Positions 10,177 to 17,600 of a DNA stretch of 18,935 nt are shown piece by piece (positions within the stretch are counted from its first letter, which is position 1; every line of letters starts with the position of its first letter). Under the pieces are notes generated by a model, which saw nothing but the letters and a program-made list of their open reading frames with translations, was not told where the DNA came from and did no database searches. Made by a program: the position numbers and the translations under genes. Location: NCBI GenBank assembly GCA_023428295.1, contig JAEYYV010000077.1, forward strand, positions 1 to 18,935, written 5' to 3'. Origin of the DNA: Pseudomonadota bacterium. Lineage in GTDB: Bacteria; Myxococcota_A; Polyangia; Haliangiales; Haliangiaceae.

Positions 10177-11405
10177 GCGAACACTCGCTGGATGCGCGCG
10201 ATCGCTTCCTCGATGTTCGCGCGCGAGTTGAACCCCGAGAGACGGAAGTAGCCTTCGCCCGCGGGTCCGAACCCCGAGCCCGGCGTCCCGACGACGTTGG
10301 CTTCGGCGAGGAGCTTGTCGAAGAACTCCCACGACGAGAGCTCTCCAGCCGTGCGCAACCAGATGTACGGCGCGTGCACGCCACCGAACACCGTGAAGCC
10401 CGCCGCGGTGAGCCCTTCCCGGAGCAGGCGAGCGTTCTCCATGTAGAACGCGATCTGCGCCGTCGTCTGCGCGAGCCCTGCCGGCGAGTACGCGGCGGCA
10501 GCTCCGCGCTGCACGACGTACGACGCACCGTTGAACTTGGTGGTGTGACGGCGCGCCCAGAGCGCGTTGAGCGACACGCGCGCGCCATCGGCGCCGACGC
10601 CCGTCACCGGTTTCGGCACGACCATGAACGCGCAGCGCACGCCCGTGAAGCCCGCGCGCTTGGAGAAGCTGCGCAGCTCGATCGCGACCTCGCGCGCGCC
10701 GGGGATCTCGTAGATCGAGTGCGGCAGCGACGGATCGGAGATGTAGCCCTCGTACGCCGCGTCGAACAGGATGATCGAGTCGTTCTTCTTGGCCCACGCG
10801 ATCCACGCCTCGAGCTGCGCGCGCGTGGCGACCGTCCCGGTCGGGTTGTTCGGCGAGCACAGATAGACGATGTCGACCGGCTCGGCGGGAGGATCGGGTT
10901 GAAACCCGTTCTGCTCGTTGCCGACGAGATACGTGAGCCCGGTGAAGCGACCGTCGGCGCCCGGCGCGCCCGTGCGTCCAGCCATCACGTTCGAGTCGAC
11001 ATAGACGGGATAGACCGGATCCGTGACCGCGACGCGCGCCGCGAGCGAAAAGATCTCCTGCACGTTGCCGCTGTCGCACTTGCTGCCGTCGCTGACGAAG
11101 ATCTCGTCGGACGCGATGTCGACGCCGCGCGCCTTGTAGTCGTGCTCGCGGATCGCCTCGACGAGGAAGTCGTAGCCTTGCTCGGGGCCGTAGCCGCGAA
11201 ACGTCTCGCGCTTGCCCATCTCGTCGACGGCAGCGTGCATCGCTTCGACGATGGCCGGCGCGAGCGGCTCGGTGACATCGCCGATGCCGAGGCGGATCAC
11301 CTTCGCGTCGGGATGCGCGGCCGAGAACGCGCGCACGCGGCGCCCGATCTCGGGGAACAGATATCCGGCAGGAAGCTTCGCGTAGTGCTCGTTGATGCGC
11401 GCCAT
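10173..11405 (-). CDS. dapL: LL-diaminopimelate aminotransferase
   Basis: The 410-aa product is a class I/II PLP aminotransferase of the DapL type. DapL converts tetrahydrodipicolinate directly to LL-diaminopimelate with glutamate, for lysine and peptidoglycan synthesis in the cytoplasm. The family hallmarks are the opening NEHYAKLPAGYLFPEI, LGIGDVTEPL, FVSDGSKCDSGN, YLCSPNNPTGT, FDAAYEGYI and the PLP lysine (Lys249) in RSFSKRAGFTG. Length equals the family norm. ATG 11405 is chosen because it gives the standard DapL N-terminus; the ribosome binding site is weak. It is followed by the coupled hydrolase and is divergent from a small lipoprotein gene. Confidence 0.95.
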   Translation of the reverse strand: MARINEHYAKLPAGYLFPEIGRRVRAFSAAHPDAKVIRLGIGDVTEPLAPAIVEAMHAAVDEMGKRETFRGYGPEQGYDFLVEAIREHDYKARGVDIASDEIFVSDGSKCDSGNVQEIFSLAARVAVTDPVYPVYVDSNVMAGRTGAPGADGRFTGLTYLVGNEQNGFQPDPPAEPVDIVYLCSPNNPTGTVATRAQLEAWIAWAKKNDSIILFDAAYEGYISDPSLPHSIYEIPGAREVAIELRSFSKRAGFTGVRCAFMVVPKPVTGVGADGARVSLNALWARRHTTKFNGASYVVQRGAAAAYSPAGLAQTTAQIAFYMENARLLREGLTAAGFTVFGGVHAPYIWLRTAGELSSWEFFDKLLAEANVVGTPGSGFGPAGEGYFRLSGFNSRANIEEAIARIQRVFA

Positions 11406-11504
11406 ATCGCGCGGAAGGTATCCGAAACGGTTGCCTCGCGCGACCGCAGTGCCAGCACCCAGGGCGAGCAACCTGCGAGCGCGCTGCGCAGACCAACGGT
11501 TCGT

Positions 11505-11885
11505 ATGCGCGTGATGGTCTTGCTGCTCCTCCTCGCAGGCGCGTGCGCGCGCGATGTTCACGCTCGCTTCCCTGCCCCACCCGATGTTCCGACCGGAACG
11601 ATCGTCCTCTTGTTGTCGAGTGCGGCGTCCGGTGTGTCGGTCGCGATCGAAGGACTGCTCGTCGTCGAGGACGAGCACACCGAGCGCGTCGTGATCTCCA
11701 ACGTTCCGATCGGAACACAGGAGGTAGTGATGACAGCGAACGGCGCGAACCAAGCGATGAAGCTCTGGGTCGGCGGCGACCACGCGACGACCGTGCCGCT
11801 CGGCGTTCCCGATCCGACGCCTGGCCTCCTGAAGACGATCATCGGGACCGTGGTGTCGCTACTCGCGTACTCGCTCATCAACTGA
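11505..11885 (+). CDS. Small putative lipoprotein
   Basis: The 126-aa product starts with a short signal peptide MRVMVLLLLLAGAC; Cys14 after LAGA is a plausible lipidation site (the -3 residue is Ala, so the lipobox is imperfect). The mature part has a PEGA-like beta pattern, including GVSVAIEGLLVV and NVPIGTQEVVM, and ends with a hydrophobic segment LLKTIIGTVVSLLAYSLI that may be a membrane anchor. The family is not identified. ATG 11514 is an alternative start. Divergent from dapL with 99 bp between. Confidence 0.7.
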   Translation: MRVMVLLLLLAGACARDVHARFPAPPDVPTGTIVLLLSSAASGVSVAIEGLLVVEDEHTERVVISNVPIGTQEVVMTANGANQAMKLWVGGDHATTVPLGVPDPTPGLLKTIIGTVVSLLAYSLIN

Positions 11886-12018
11886 TCGCGGCATCGCTGG
11901 GCCTCACGCTCGAAGCGCAGCTCGCGCGAGTTACTTCGCGATGCGCGGCGACGGCGTCGACGATGACGACTCGCGCTTCGCCGTGCTCTTGAACCTACAG
12001 GTCGGCTGGAGCTTCTGA
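11886..12018 (+). pseudogene. Possible decayed outer-membrane protein C-terminus
   Basis: One frame reads SLGLTLEAQLAR, then a different frame continues YFAMRGDGVDDDDSR and ends in AVLLNLQVGWSF before a stop at 12016-12018. Alternating hydrophobic strands with a C-terminal Phe are typical of outer-membrane beta-barrels. No start codon or upstream body is present. A frameshift would join the two pieces. It could be coincidence in GC-rich DNA. Confidence 0.25.
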
Positions 12019-12117
12019 GCACCGACGCATCGTGAACCGCTCGTCACACCGCGCACGAATATCAGCGCTCTCGCGACGACGAACGCGCGTGGCACATGCG
12101 TTGCTGCCACGGCGCTC

Positions 12118-13287
12118 GTGCGTCGGGCGGCTCTCTTCATTTTCTTTTCGATTCCTGGAATAGCGTCGGCCCAGCGGTCCTTCGACGATGGCGCCGAGCT
12201 CCCGAAGGGCGCGTGGCCCGGCGTGGGTCTCGAGGATCTTCGCGGACTGCCCGAGTGCTCGATCGACGATCCACCAACACGCGTCGGTCGTGAGATCACG
12301 TGCCGGCCGCCGGTGCTGCCCTCGCGCTCGCACTACTCGCTCGCACTCGGCTGGAGCACGGGCCTCGTCGACACGCAGCGTGCGATCCGCGGGACGCACG
12401 CGCTCACGCTCGTGGCCGAGTGGTGGCTCGCGCGATCGCTCGGCGTGGGCGTGTACGGATCCCTCGGCGCGCTCGGCACCGAGATGACATCCGCGATCTC
12501 GAACGAAGCGCTCGCCACGTTGCGCTGGCGGCAGTTCACCGACGAGGTCGATCGCGACGCGTTCACGTTCTCGCTCGGCGTTGGCCACGCGTGGCGCGAG
12601 ATGACGCTCGGCGGCGACGGTGCGATCGCGCGCGCCGCGATCACGCGCGATGTAGGCTGGATGGTCGGCGAGTCGAGCGGCCTCGTGTGGTCGTGGGAGC
12701 TCGCGATGGAGCAAGACCTCGGCGCGCTCGGCTACAGAACGTTCACCGCAGGCATTCGCACCGGCGTCGAGCGCGGTATTCGCGCGCCGAAGAACCTCGC
12801 GGAGCTCGATACGGATCCACCGTTTCGCTCGGCGATCTCGGGCGACTTCCGCGGCGGCCCGCAAGGCCTCGGCTTCGGCGCGGGACTCGACGTCACCTTC
12901 GGTGCGCACGTCGGATGGCGCACGACCGCGTTCTGGACGAGCCACGACGACGGCGATGGCGACAGCGGGATGCGCGCGAACTGGGGCGTGGAGACCGGAC
13001 CGCGCGTCGCGATCACGACCGACCTGTTGCAGCCGTACGTCGAGGCGCAGAGCGGTCCCGCGCTGTTCGCTGGCCACGAGCTCGCGCTGCTCGCCGAAGC
13101 AGAGATCGGGCTCGGCCTCCCGCTGTTCTGCCAATCGCGAATCGACTTCGGTATTCGCGGGCAAGCGCGCGTCGACCATGGCTTCGAGCCCACGGCGATC
13201 TTCGGTGTGCTCCGTATCGCACACGGGACCGCCCTCCGTTCGGGCAGCGAGCTCGAGTGTGCGGCGCCGGCGCCGATCGCGCGCTGA
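12118..13287 (+). CDS. Exported outer-membrane-like protein, unknown function
   Basis: The 389-aa product has a signal peptide MRRAALFIFFSIPGIASA with likely cleavage before QRS. The rest is a series of amphipathic beta-strand-like segments with Gly/aromatic turns, such as SLALGWSTGL, TFSLGVGHAW, GFGAGLDVTFGAH, GWRTTAFWTS and IDFGIRGQARVDHGF. This suggests an outer-membrane or periplasmic beta-barrel, although the C-terminus (PAPIAR) lacks the usual terminal aromatic. Three or more Cys after the signal could form disulfides. The start is GTG 12118. It precedes a lipoprotein gene by 44 bp and may be co-transcribed. Confidence 0.75.
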   Translation: MRRAALFIFFSIPGIASAQRSFDDGAELPKGAWPGVGLEDLRGLPECSIDDPPTRVGREITCRPPVLPSRSHYSLALGWSTGLVDTQRAIRGTHALTLVAEWWLARSLGVGVYGSLGALGTEMTSAISNEALATLRWRQFTDEVDRDAFTFSLGVGHAWREMTLGGDGAIARAAITRDVGWMVGESSGLVWSWELAMEQDLGALGYRTFTAGIRTGVERGIRAPKNLAELDTDPPFRSAISGDFRGGPQGLGFGAGLDVTFGAHVGWRTTAFWTSHDDGDGDSGMRANWGVETGPRVAITTDLLQPYVEAQSGPALFAGHELALLAEAEIGLGLPLFCQSRIDFGIRGQARVDHGFEPTAIFGVLRIAHGTALRSGSELECAAPAPIAR

Positions 13288-13331
13288 CGAACCGCAGCGG
13301 TCCGTTCGCGTCGGGTGGTACGATACCCACG

Positions 13332-14405
13332 ATGCGCGCCGCGTTGTTCCTCCTCGCACTCGTCGGGTGCGGCCGCCTCGGCTTCGGCGAGGGCTCGCCG
13401 AACGGCGCGAACGGTGCGACCGATGCTGCCGTCGGCGAGGACGCGCTCGAATCGGGGCCAACGCCACAGTTCTGCGACGACCGCGTGGTCACGACGCTTC
13501 CGATCGGTCCGCTCGATGCCGTCGCGATCCGTGCGGTCGCACTCTCTGCGAGCTACGCGATCGCGATCGAGACGGTGGACCGGGACATTCCGTTGATCGA
13601 GGCCGATGCGTCCGCCGCGTTCGTGGCGACTCATATGCCGTTCAGGTCCACCTACGGGCCGCTCCGTGGAATGTCCGAGCACAACGATCTACCGGTCATT
13701 CAGCTGCGGAGCGAGGGCGACGGCTACATCAAGTACGTCCAGCCGGGGTGGGAGGCGTACGGGACCGGGCCCCTGGGGGGTGACGTGGAGATCGATCCCT
13801 CGTATGCGGAGCTGACGCCCAGCGCCGGCATCGCCGGACAGATCTTCGACGGCACCCTCTACGTCGGCGTGGTCCAAGACAACGACCCGGGCACGATCAC
13901 GAGCGCGGACTACATCCCGACCGACGCGGTCAGCGCGTCGATCACGGTGAGCTCGGGCGGTGCACGCGTCGCCGTCGAGAAGACGGGCGGCGCGTGCGAG
14001 ACGTTCATCGTGTCGCCCGACAACAAGACGCACAAGCACTACAGGTTCTCGCCGTGCTACGCCCCGAAGGTCGCCGCCATCGATGACATGTTCAGCGCGA
14101 TCGTTCATCGCACCGACGACATCGGTCCCTATGCGGTGCACATCATTCCCGCCGACGCCGACGGCGTCGGCACGACGCTGCCACTTCCAGGCGCCACCTA
14201 CGCGCGGATCGCTGCACGGATCGACGGCGCGATTTGGGTAGGTCATACGAGTGGCTCGTATCGCGGGCTGACGCGTATCGCGCCGAGCGGCGCAGTCCGC
14301 GAGCACCGCGAGAACGTGCCTGGCTTCTACTTCGATCTCACCGAGCGCGACGCGTTCTGGTACGACGGCGCGACCGTGCATGTCTCGACGCCATGCCTGA
14401 GGTAG
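13332..14405 (+). CDS. Putative surface lipoprotein
   Basis: The 357-aa product begins MRAALFLLALVGCGRLGFG: lipobox LVGC with Cys13. A short Ala/Asp/Gly-rich linker follows (NGATDAAVGEDA), a style common to myxobacterial lipoproteins. The mature part is beta-rich, with repeats of about 40-50 residues of the type YAVHIIPADADGVGTTLPL and RIAARIDGAIWVGHTSG, suggesting a WD40- or propeller-like fold. Function unknown. It sits 12 bp before glnS. Confidence 0.75.
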   Translation: MRAALFLLALVGCGRLGFGEGSPNGANGATDAAVGEDALESGPTPQFCDDRVVTTLPIGPLDAVAIRAVALSASYAIAIETVDRDIPLIEADASAAFVATHMPFRSTYGPLRGMSEHNDLPVIQLRSEGDGYIKYVQPGWEAYGTGPLGGDVEIDPSYAELTPSAGIAGQIFDGTLYVGVVQDNDPGTITSADYIPTDAVSASITVSSGGARVAVEKTGGACETFIVSPDNKTHKHYRFSPCYAPKVAAIDDMFSAIVHRTDDIGPYAVHIIPADADGVGTTLPLPGATYARIAARIDGAIWVGHTSGSYRGLTRIAPSGAVREHRENVPGFYFDLTERDAFWYDGATVHVSTPCLR

Positions 14406-14417
14406 AGTGCGCCCGGC

Positions 14418-16709
14418 ATGTCCGCCGAGCGTAACGACTTCATCCGCGACATCATCGACGAGGATCTCCGCACCGGTCGTCACACGACCGTCGCGACGCG
14501 ATTCCCGCCGGAGCCCAACGGCTATCTGCACATCGGTCACGCAAAAGCGATCTGCGTCGACTTCGGTGTCGCTCGCGATTACAACGGCACCTGCAACCTT
14601 CGCTACGACGACACGAACCCGGTCAAGGAAGACGTCGAGTACGTCGAAGCGATCGAGGCCGACGTGCGCTGGCTCGGCTTCGAGCCGTCTGCGGTGCTCT
14701 ACTCGGCCGATTACTTCCCGCGCATGTACGAGCTCGCCGAGCGTCTGGTGCTCGAGGGCAAAGCGTACGTCGACGACTCGACCGACGAGCAGATCCGCGA
14801 GATGCGCGGCACGCTGAGCGAGCCCGGCACGCCATCGCCCAACCGCGATCGCCCGCCCGAGGAGAACCTCGCGCTGCTGCGCAAGATGAAAGCGGGTGAC
14901 TTCCCCGACGGTGCGTGCGTGCTGCGCGCGAAGATCGATCTCGCGTCGTCGAACATGAAGATGCGCGACCCGCTGCTCTATCGCATCCGGCACGCGCACC
15001 ACCATCGCACCGGCGATCAGTGGAAGATCTATCCGATGTATGACTACGCGCATCCGCTCGAGGATGCGATCGAAGGCATCACGCACTCGATCTGTACGCT
15101 CGAGTTCGAGAACAACCGCGAGCTGTACGACTGGGTCCTCGCCAACACGGGTCCGTGGAAGCCGCACCCCAAGCAGTACGAGATGGCGCGGCTCGTCCTC
15201 GACTACACCGTGATGTCCAAGCGCAAGCTGCTCACGCTCGTCACGGGCAAGCACGTGAGCGGATGGGACGATCCGCGCATGCCGACGATCGCGGGCATGC
15301 GCCGGCGCGGGTATTCGCCCGAAGCGCTGCGCGCGTTCTGCGACATGATCGGCGTCGCCAAGGCAAACTCCACCGTCGATATCGGCAAGCTCGAGTACTG
15401 CCTGCGCGACGATCTCAACAAGACCGCACCGCGCGTGATGGGCGTGTTGCGGCCGATCGAGGTGGAGCTCGTCGGCCCGGACGGAGCGTGGAGCGGACGC
15501 GAGACCATCGACGCGCCGTACTGGCCCAAGGACATCGTGGGGAAGACGGGCTCGCGCGATCTCTCGATCAGCGGGCGCGTACTGATCGATCGCGATGACT
15601 GGAGCGACGATCCGCCGAAGGACTATCAGCGCCTCGCCATGAACCGCACGGTGCGTCTGCGCCACGCGTACTGCATCACCGCGACCGAGGTCGTGGAGCG
15701 CGACGCGCAGGGCAACGTCACCAAGCTGCGCGCCACGATTCACCTCGAGACCAAGGGCGGTAAGCCGCTCGCCGACGGCAAGAAGCCCGACGGCGTGATC
15801 CACTGGGTCGATGCGGCGACGGCGGTGCCCGTGGAAGCGCGCCTCTACGAGCGGTTGTTCGCGGTGCCCAAGCCCGAGGAAGGCGGCGTCGACTTCCTGC
15901 AGCACCTCACGCCGAGCTCGCTCGAGGTCGTGACGACCGCGCGCGTGGAAGCGAGCCTCGCGAGCGCGCCGTCCGGATCGCGATGGCAGCTCGAGCGCGT
16001 CGGCTACTTCACGGTCGACCAGGACTCCACGCCGAGCGCGCTGATCCTCAATCGCACGATCACGCTGCGCGACGCGAAGATCGAGACCAGAGCGGCCGCG
16101 CCCGTCGAGAAGGCGCAGAAGAATCCCAAGGCGCAGTCGCGACCGAAGGGCAAGTCGCCGGCCGAGTATCGAGCAGAAGCGCGCGTGCGCGATGCATCGC
16201 TCGCCGCGGCGTTCGAGGCGTGGAAGCCGCTCGTCGGCGAGGAGTACGCCGATCTCCTGAGCGGTGACGTGGAGACCAAGGACCTGTTCACGACGGCGAG
16301 CGCGAACGTCGATCGGGCCCTCGCGGCGAAGTGGATGGTCAACGAGCTCCCGCGCGCGCTCGGCGATCGCGCGATCGCCACGCTACCCGCGTCGTTCGCG
16401 GGCGAGCTCGGACAGCTCCTCGCGGCGATCGAGAAGGGCGAGCTGTCCACCAACGCCGGCAAGGGGGTCCTCGCCGAGCTGGCGCGTACTGGCAAACCGT
16501 TCAGCGAGCTGCGCAGCGTGGCGTCCGCCCCGGCGGTGGATCTGGGCTCTGCCGTCGACGCGGTGATCGCCGCCAACCCGGACAAGGCCGCGCAGTACAA
16601 GGCCGGAAAGACTGGCCTCTTGGGCTTCTTCGTCGGGCAGGTCATGAAGGCGAGCCCCAACGCGGATGCAGCGGCGGTCAATCAGGCCGTTCGCGCTCGG
16701 CTGTCGTAA
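14418..16709 (+). CDS. glnS: Glutaminyl-tRNA synthetase with C-terminal YqeY-like domain
   Basis: This 763-aa enzyme charges tRNA-Gln with glutamine in the cytoplasm. The class I signatures are intact: RFPPEPNGYLHIGHAKAI (HIGH at 38-41) and VMSKRK (KMSKS-equivalent near 266-271). The catalytic core runs to about 340 and the anticodon-binding beta-barrels to about 560. After a Lys/Pro/Ala-rich linker (KAQKNPKAQSRPKGKS) an extra helical domain of about 170 residues resembles the YqeY/GatB tail seen on Deinococcus GlnRS. Usual GlnRS is about 550 residues, so the fusion accounts for the excess. The window also carries a tRNA-Gln(CTG) in the array. Confidence 0.95.
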   Translation: MSAERNDFIRDIIDEDLRTGRHTTVATRFPPEPNGYLHIGHAKAICVDFGVARDYNGTCNLRYDDTNPVKEDVEYVEAIEADVRWLGFEPSAVLYSADYFPRMYELAERLVLEGKAYVDDSTDEQIREMRGTLSEPGTPSPNRDRPPEENLALLRKMKAGDFPDGACVLRAKIDLASSNMKMRDPLLYRIRHAHHHRTGDQWKIYPMYDYAHPLEDAIEGITHSICTLEFENNRELYDWVLANTGPWKPHPKQYEMARLVLDYTVMSKRKLLTLVTGKHVSGWDDPRMPTIAGMRRRGYSPEALRAFCDMIGVAKANSTVDIGKLEYCLRDDLNKTAPRVMGVLRPIEVELVGPDGAWSGRETIDAPYWPKDIVGKTGSRDLSISGRVLIDRDDWSDDPPKDYQRLAMNRTVRLRHAYCITATEVVERDAQGNVTKLRATIHLETKGGKPLADGKKPDGVIHWVDAATAVPVEARLYERLFAVPKPEEGGVDFLQHLTPSSLEVVTTARVEASLASAPSGSRWQLERVGYFTVDQDSTPSALILNRTITLRDAKIETRAAAPVEKAQKNPKAQSRPKGKSPAEYRAEARVRDASLAAAFEAWKPLVGEEYADLLSGDVETKDLFTTASANVDRALAAKWMVNELPRALGDRAIATLPASFAGELGQLLAAIEKGELSTNAGKGVLAELARTGKPFSELRSVASAPAVDLGSAVDAVIAANPDKAAQYKAGKTGLLGFFVGQVMKASPNADAAAVNQAVRARLS

Positions 16710-16734
16710 TGCAGGCTGTGGGGTCTAGGGACCT

Positions 16735-16752
16735 GGGGCTCACAGCTCCCCC
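16735..16752 (+). terminator. Weak hairpin after glnS
   Basis: GGGG and CCCC pair around CT/AG in the 101-bp gap after glnS, preceded by GGTC-TAGG-GACC. No T-run follows, so termination is uncertain. Confidence 0.3.
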
Positions 16753-16810
16753 AAACGGGGAAATCATCCCAGTTGTCGCGACCTTGGCAACCGACCAAGA
16801 TAGGAGACAG

Positions 16811-17578
16811 ATGATGCGCCTCTTCGCCCTCCTGATCGTGCTGTCCGCCTGCGACGCGAGGATCAGCGCGGGCAGCGGCGACGACGTGCAGGACATCGAT
16901 GCGGGTCCGCTCGATAGCGACGCGTCGACGGTGTTGCCCGATGCAGCGCCCGCGGACACCGGCGTCGCGTGTCTCCCATCGCAGGCACGCTCGGTCTACT
17001 TGAACTTCGACGGACAAGCGCTGACACGCAATGCTGCCGCGAGCGATGCGACGCAGAACCAAGCATCGTGGATGAACAAGGCGAACGGGACCGCGCCGGC
17101 GTATCGCGCGGGGAGCGGCACTCGCGCCGCGGACATCCAGCAGATCACCGACGGGATCAAAGCCGCACTCGCCGGCCTCAACGTCAACGTCGTGACCACG
17201 CGCCCCGCGACGGGTCCGTACATGATGATCGTGTTCGGTGGAACGGCCGCGAACGTCGGCTCGAACTTCGGTGGTGCGGTGCAGAAGCTCGACTGCGGCA
17301 ACACCGTCGTCAGCGACGTCGCGTGGGTGGCGGATGCCGTCACACCGAACCAGCGCGTGATCAACTTCGCACTCGGAGCGATCGGTTTTGGCGTCGGCCT
17401 GGTGGCGACGAACAACTCCAACGACTGTATGTGCGGTTGGGATAACGCCTGCACGCAGACGACCAATCAGTGCACGTTCGGCACGGCGATCAACACGGAT
17501 CCCAACGCGAACCAGACGTGTCCGAACCAGGCGACGCAGAACGAGCAGCAATCGATCCAACAGGCGTTCTGCCAGTAG
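16811..17578 (+). CDS. Lipoprotein, possibly a degenerate metalloprotease-like domain
   Basis: The 255-aa product starts MMRLFALLIVLSACDA with lipobox LSAC (Cys14), after a good AGGAG 4 nt upstream. An Asp-rich linker follows (DIDAGPLDSDAS). The domain begins RSVYLNFDGQAL and later has INFALGAIGFGVGLV followed by DCMCGWDNAC. The spacing resembles secreted peptidases in which that helix is AHExGHxxGL followed by a DxM turn, but the zinc-binding His and Glu are absent here, so it would be inactive if related. This relation is inference. At least six Cys in the mature part suggest disulfides. Confidence 0.75.
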   Translation: MMRLFALLIVLSACDARISAGSGDDVQDIDAGPLDSDASTVLPDAAPADTGVACLPSQARSVYLNFDGQALTRNAAASDATQNQASWMNKANGTAPAYRAGSGTRAADIQQITDGIKAALAGLNVNVVTTRPATGPYMMIVFGGTAANVGSNFGGAVQKLDCGNTVVSDVAWVADAVTPNQRVINFALGAIGFGVGLVATNNSNDCMCGWDNACTQTTNQCTFGTAINTDPNANQTCPNQATQNEQQSIQQAFCQ

Positions 17579-17600
17579 CTCGTGCCATAATGGCCGCTAC

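Noticed and set aside
11406..11783. Longer N-terminus for DapL
   Set aside because: DapL homologues begin at about MxxxNEHYxKL, matching ATG 11405; the upstream frame overlaps the lipoprotein gene and has no family similarity.
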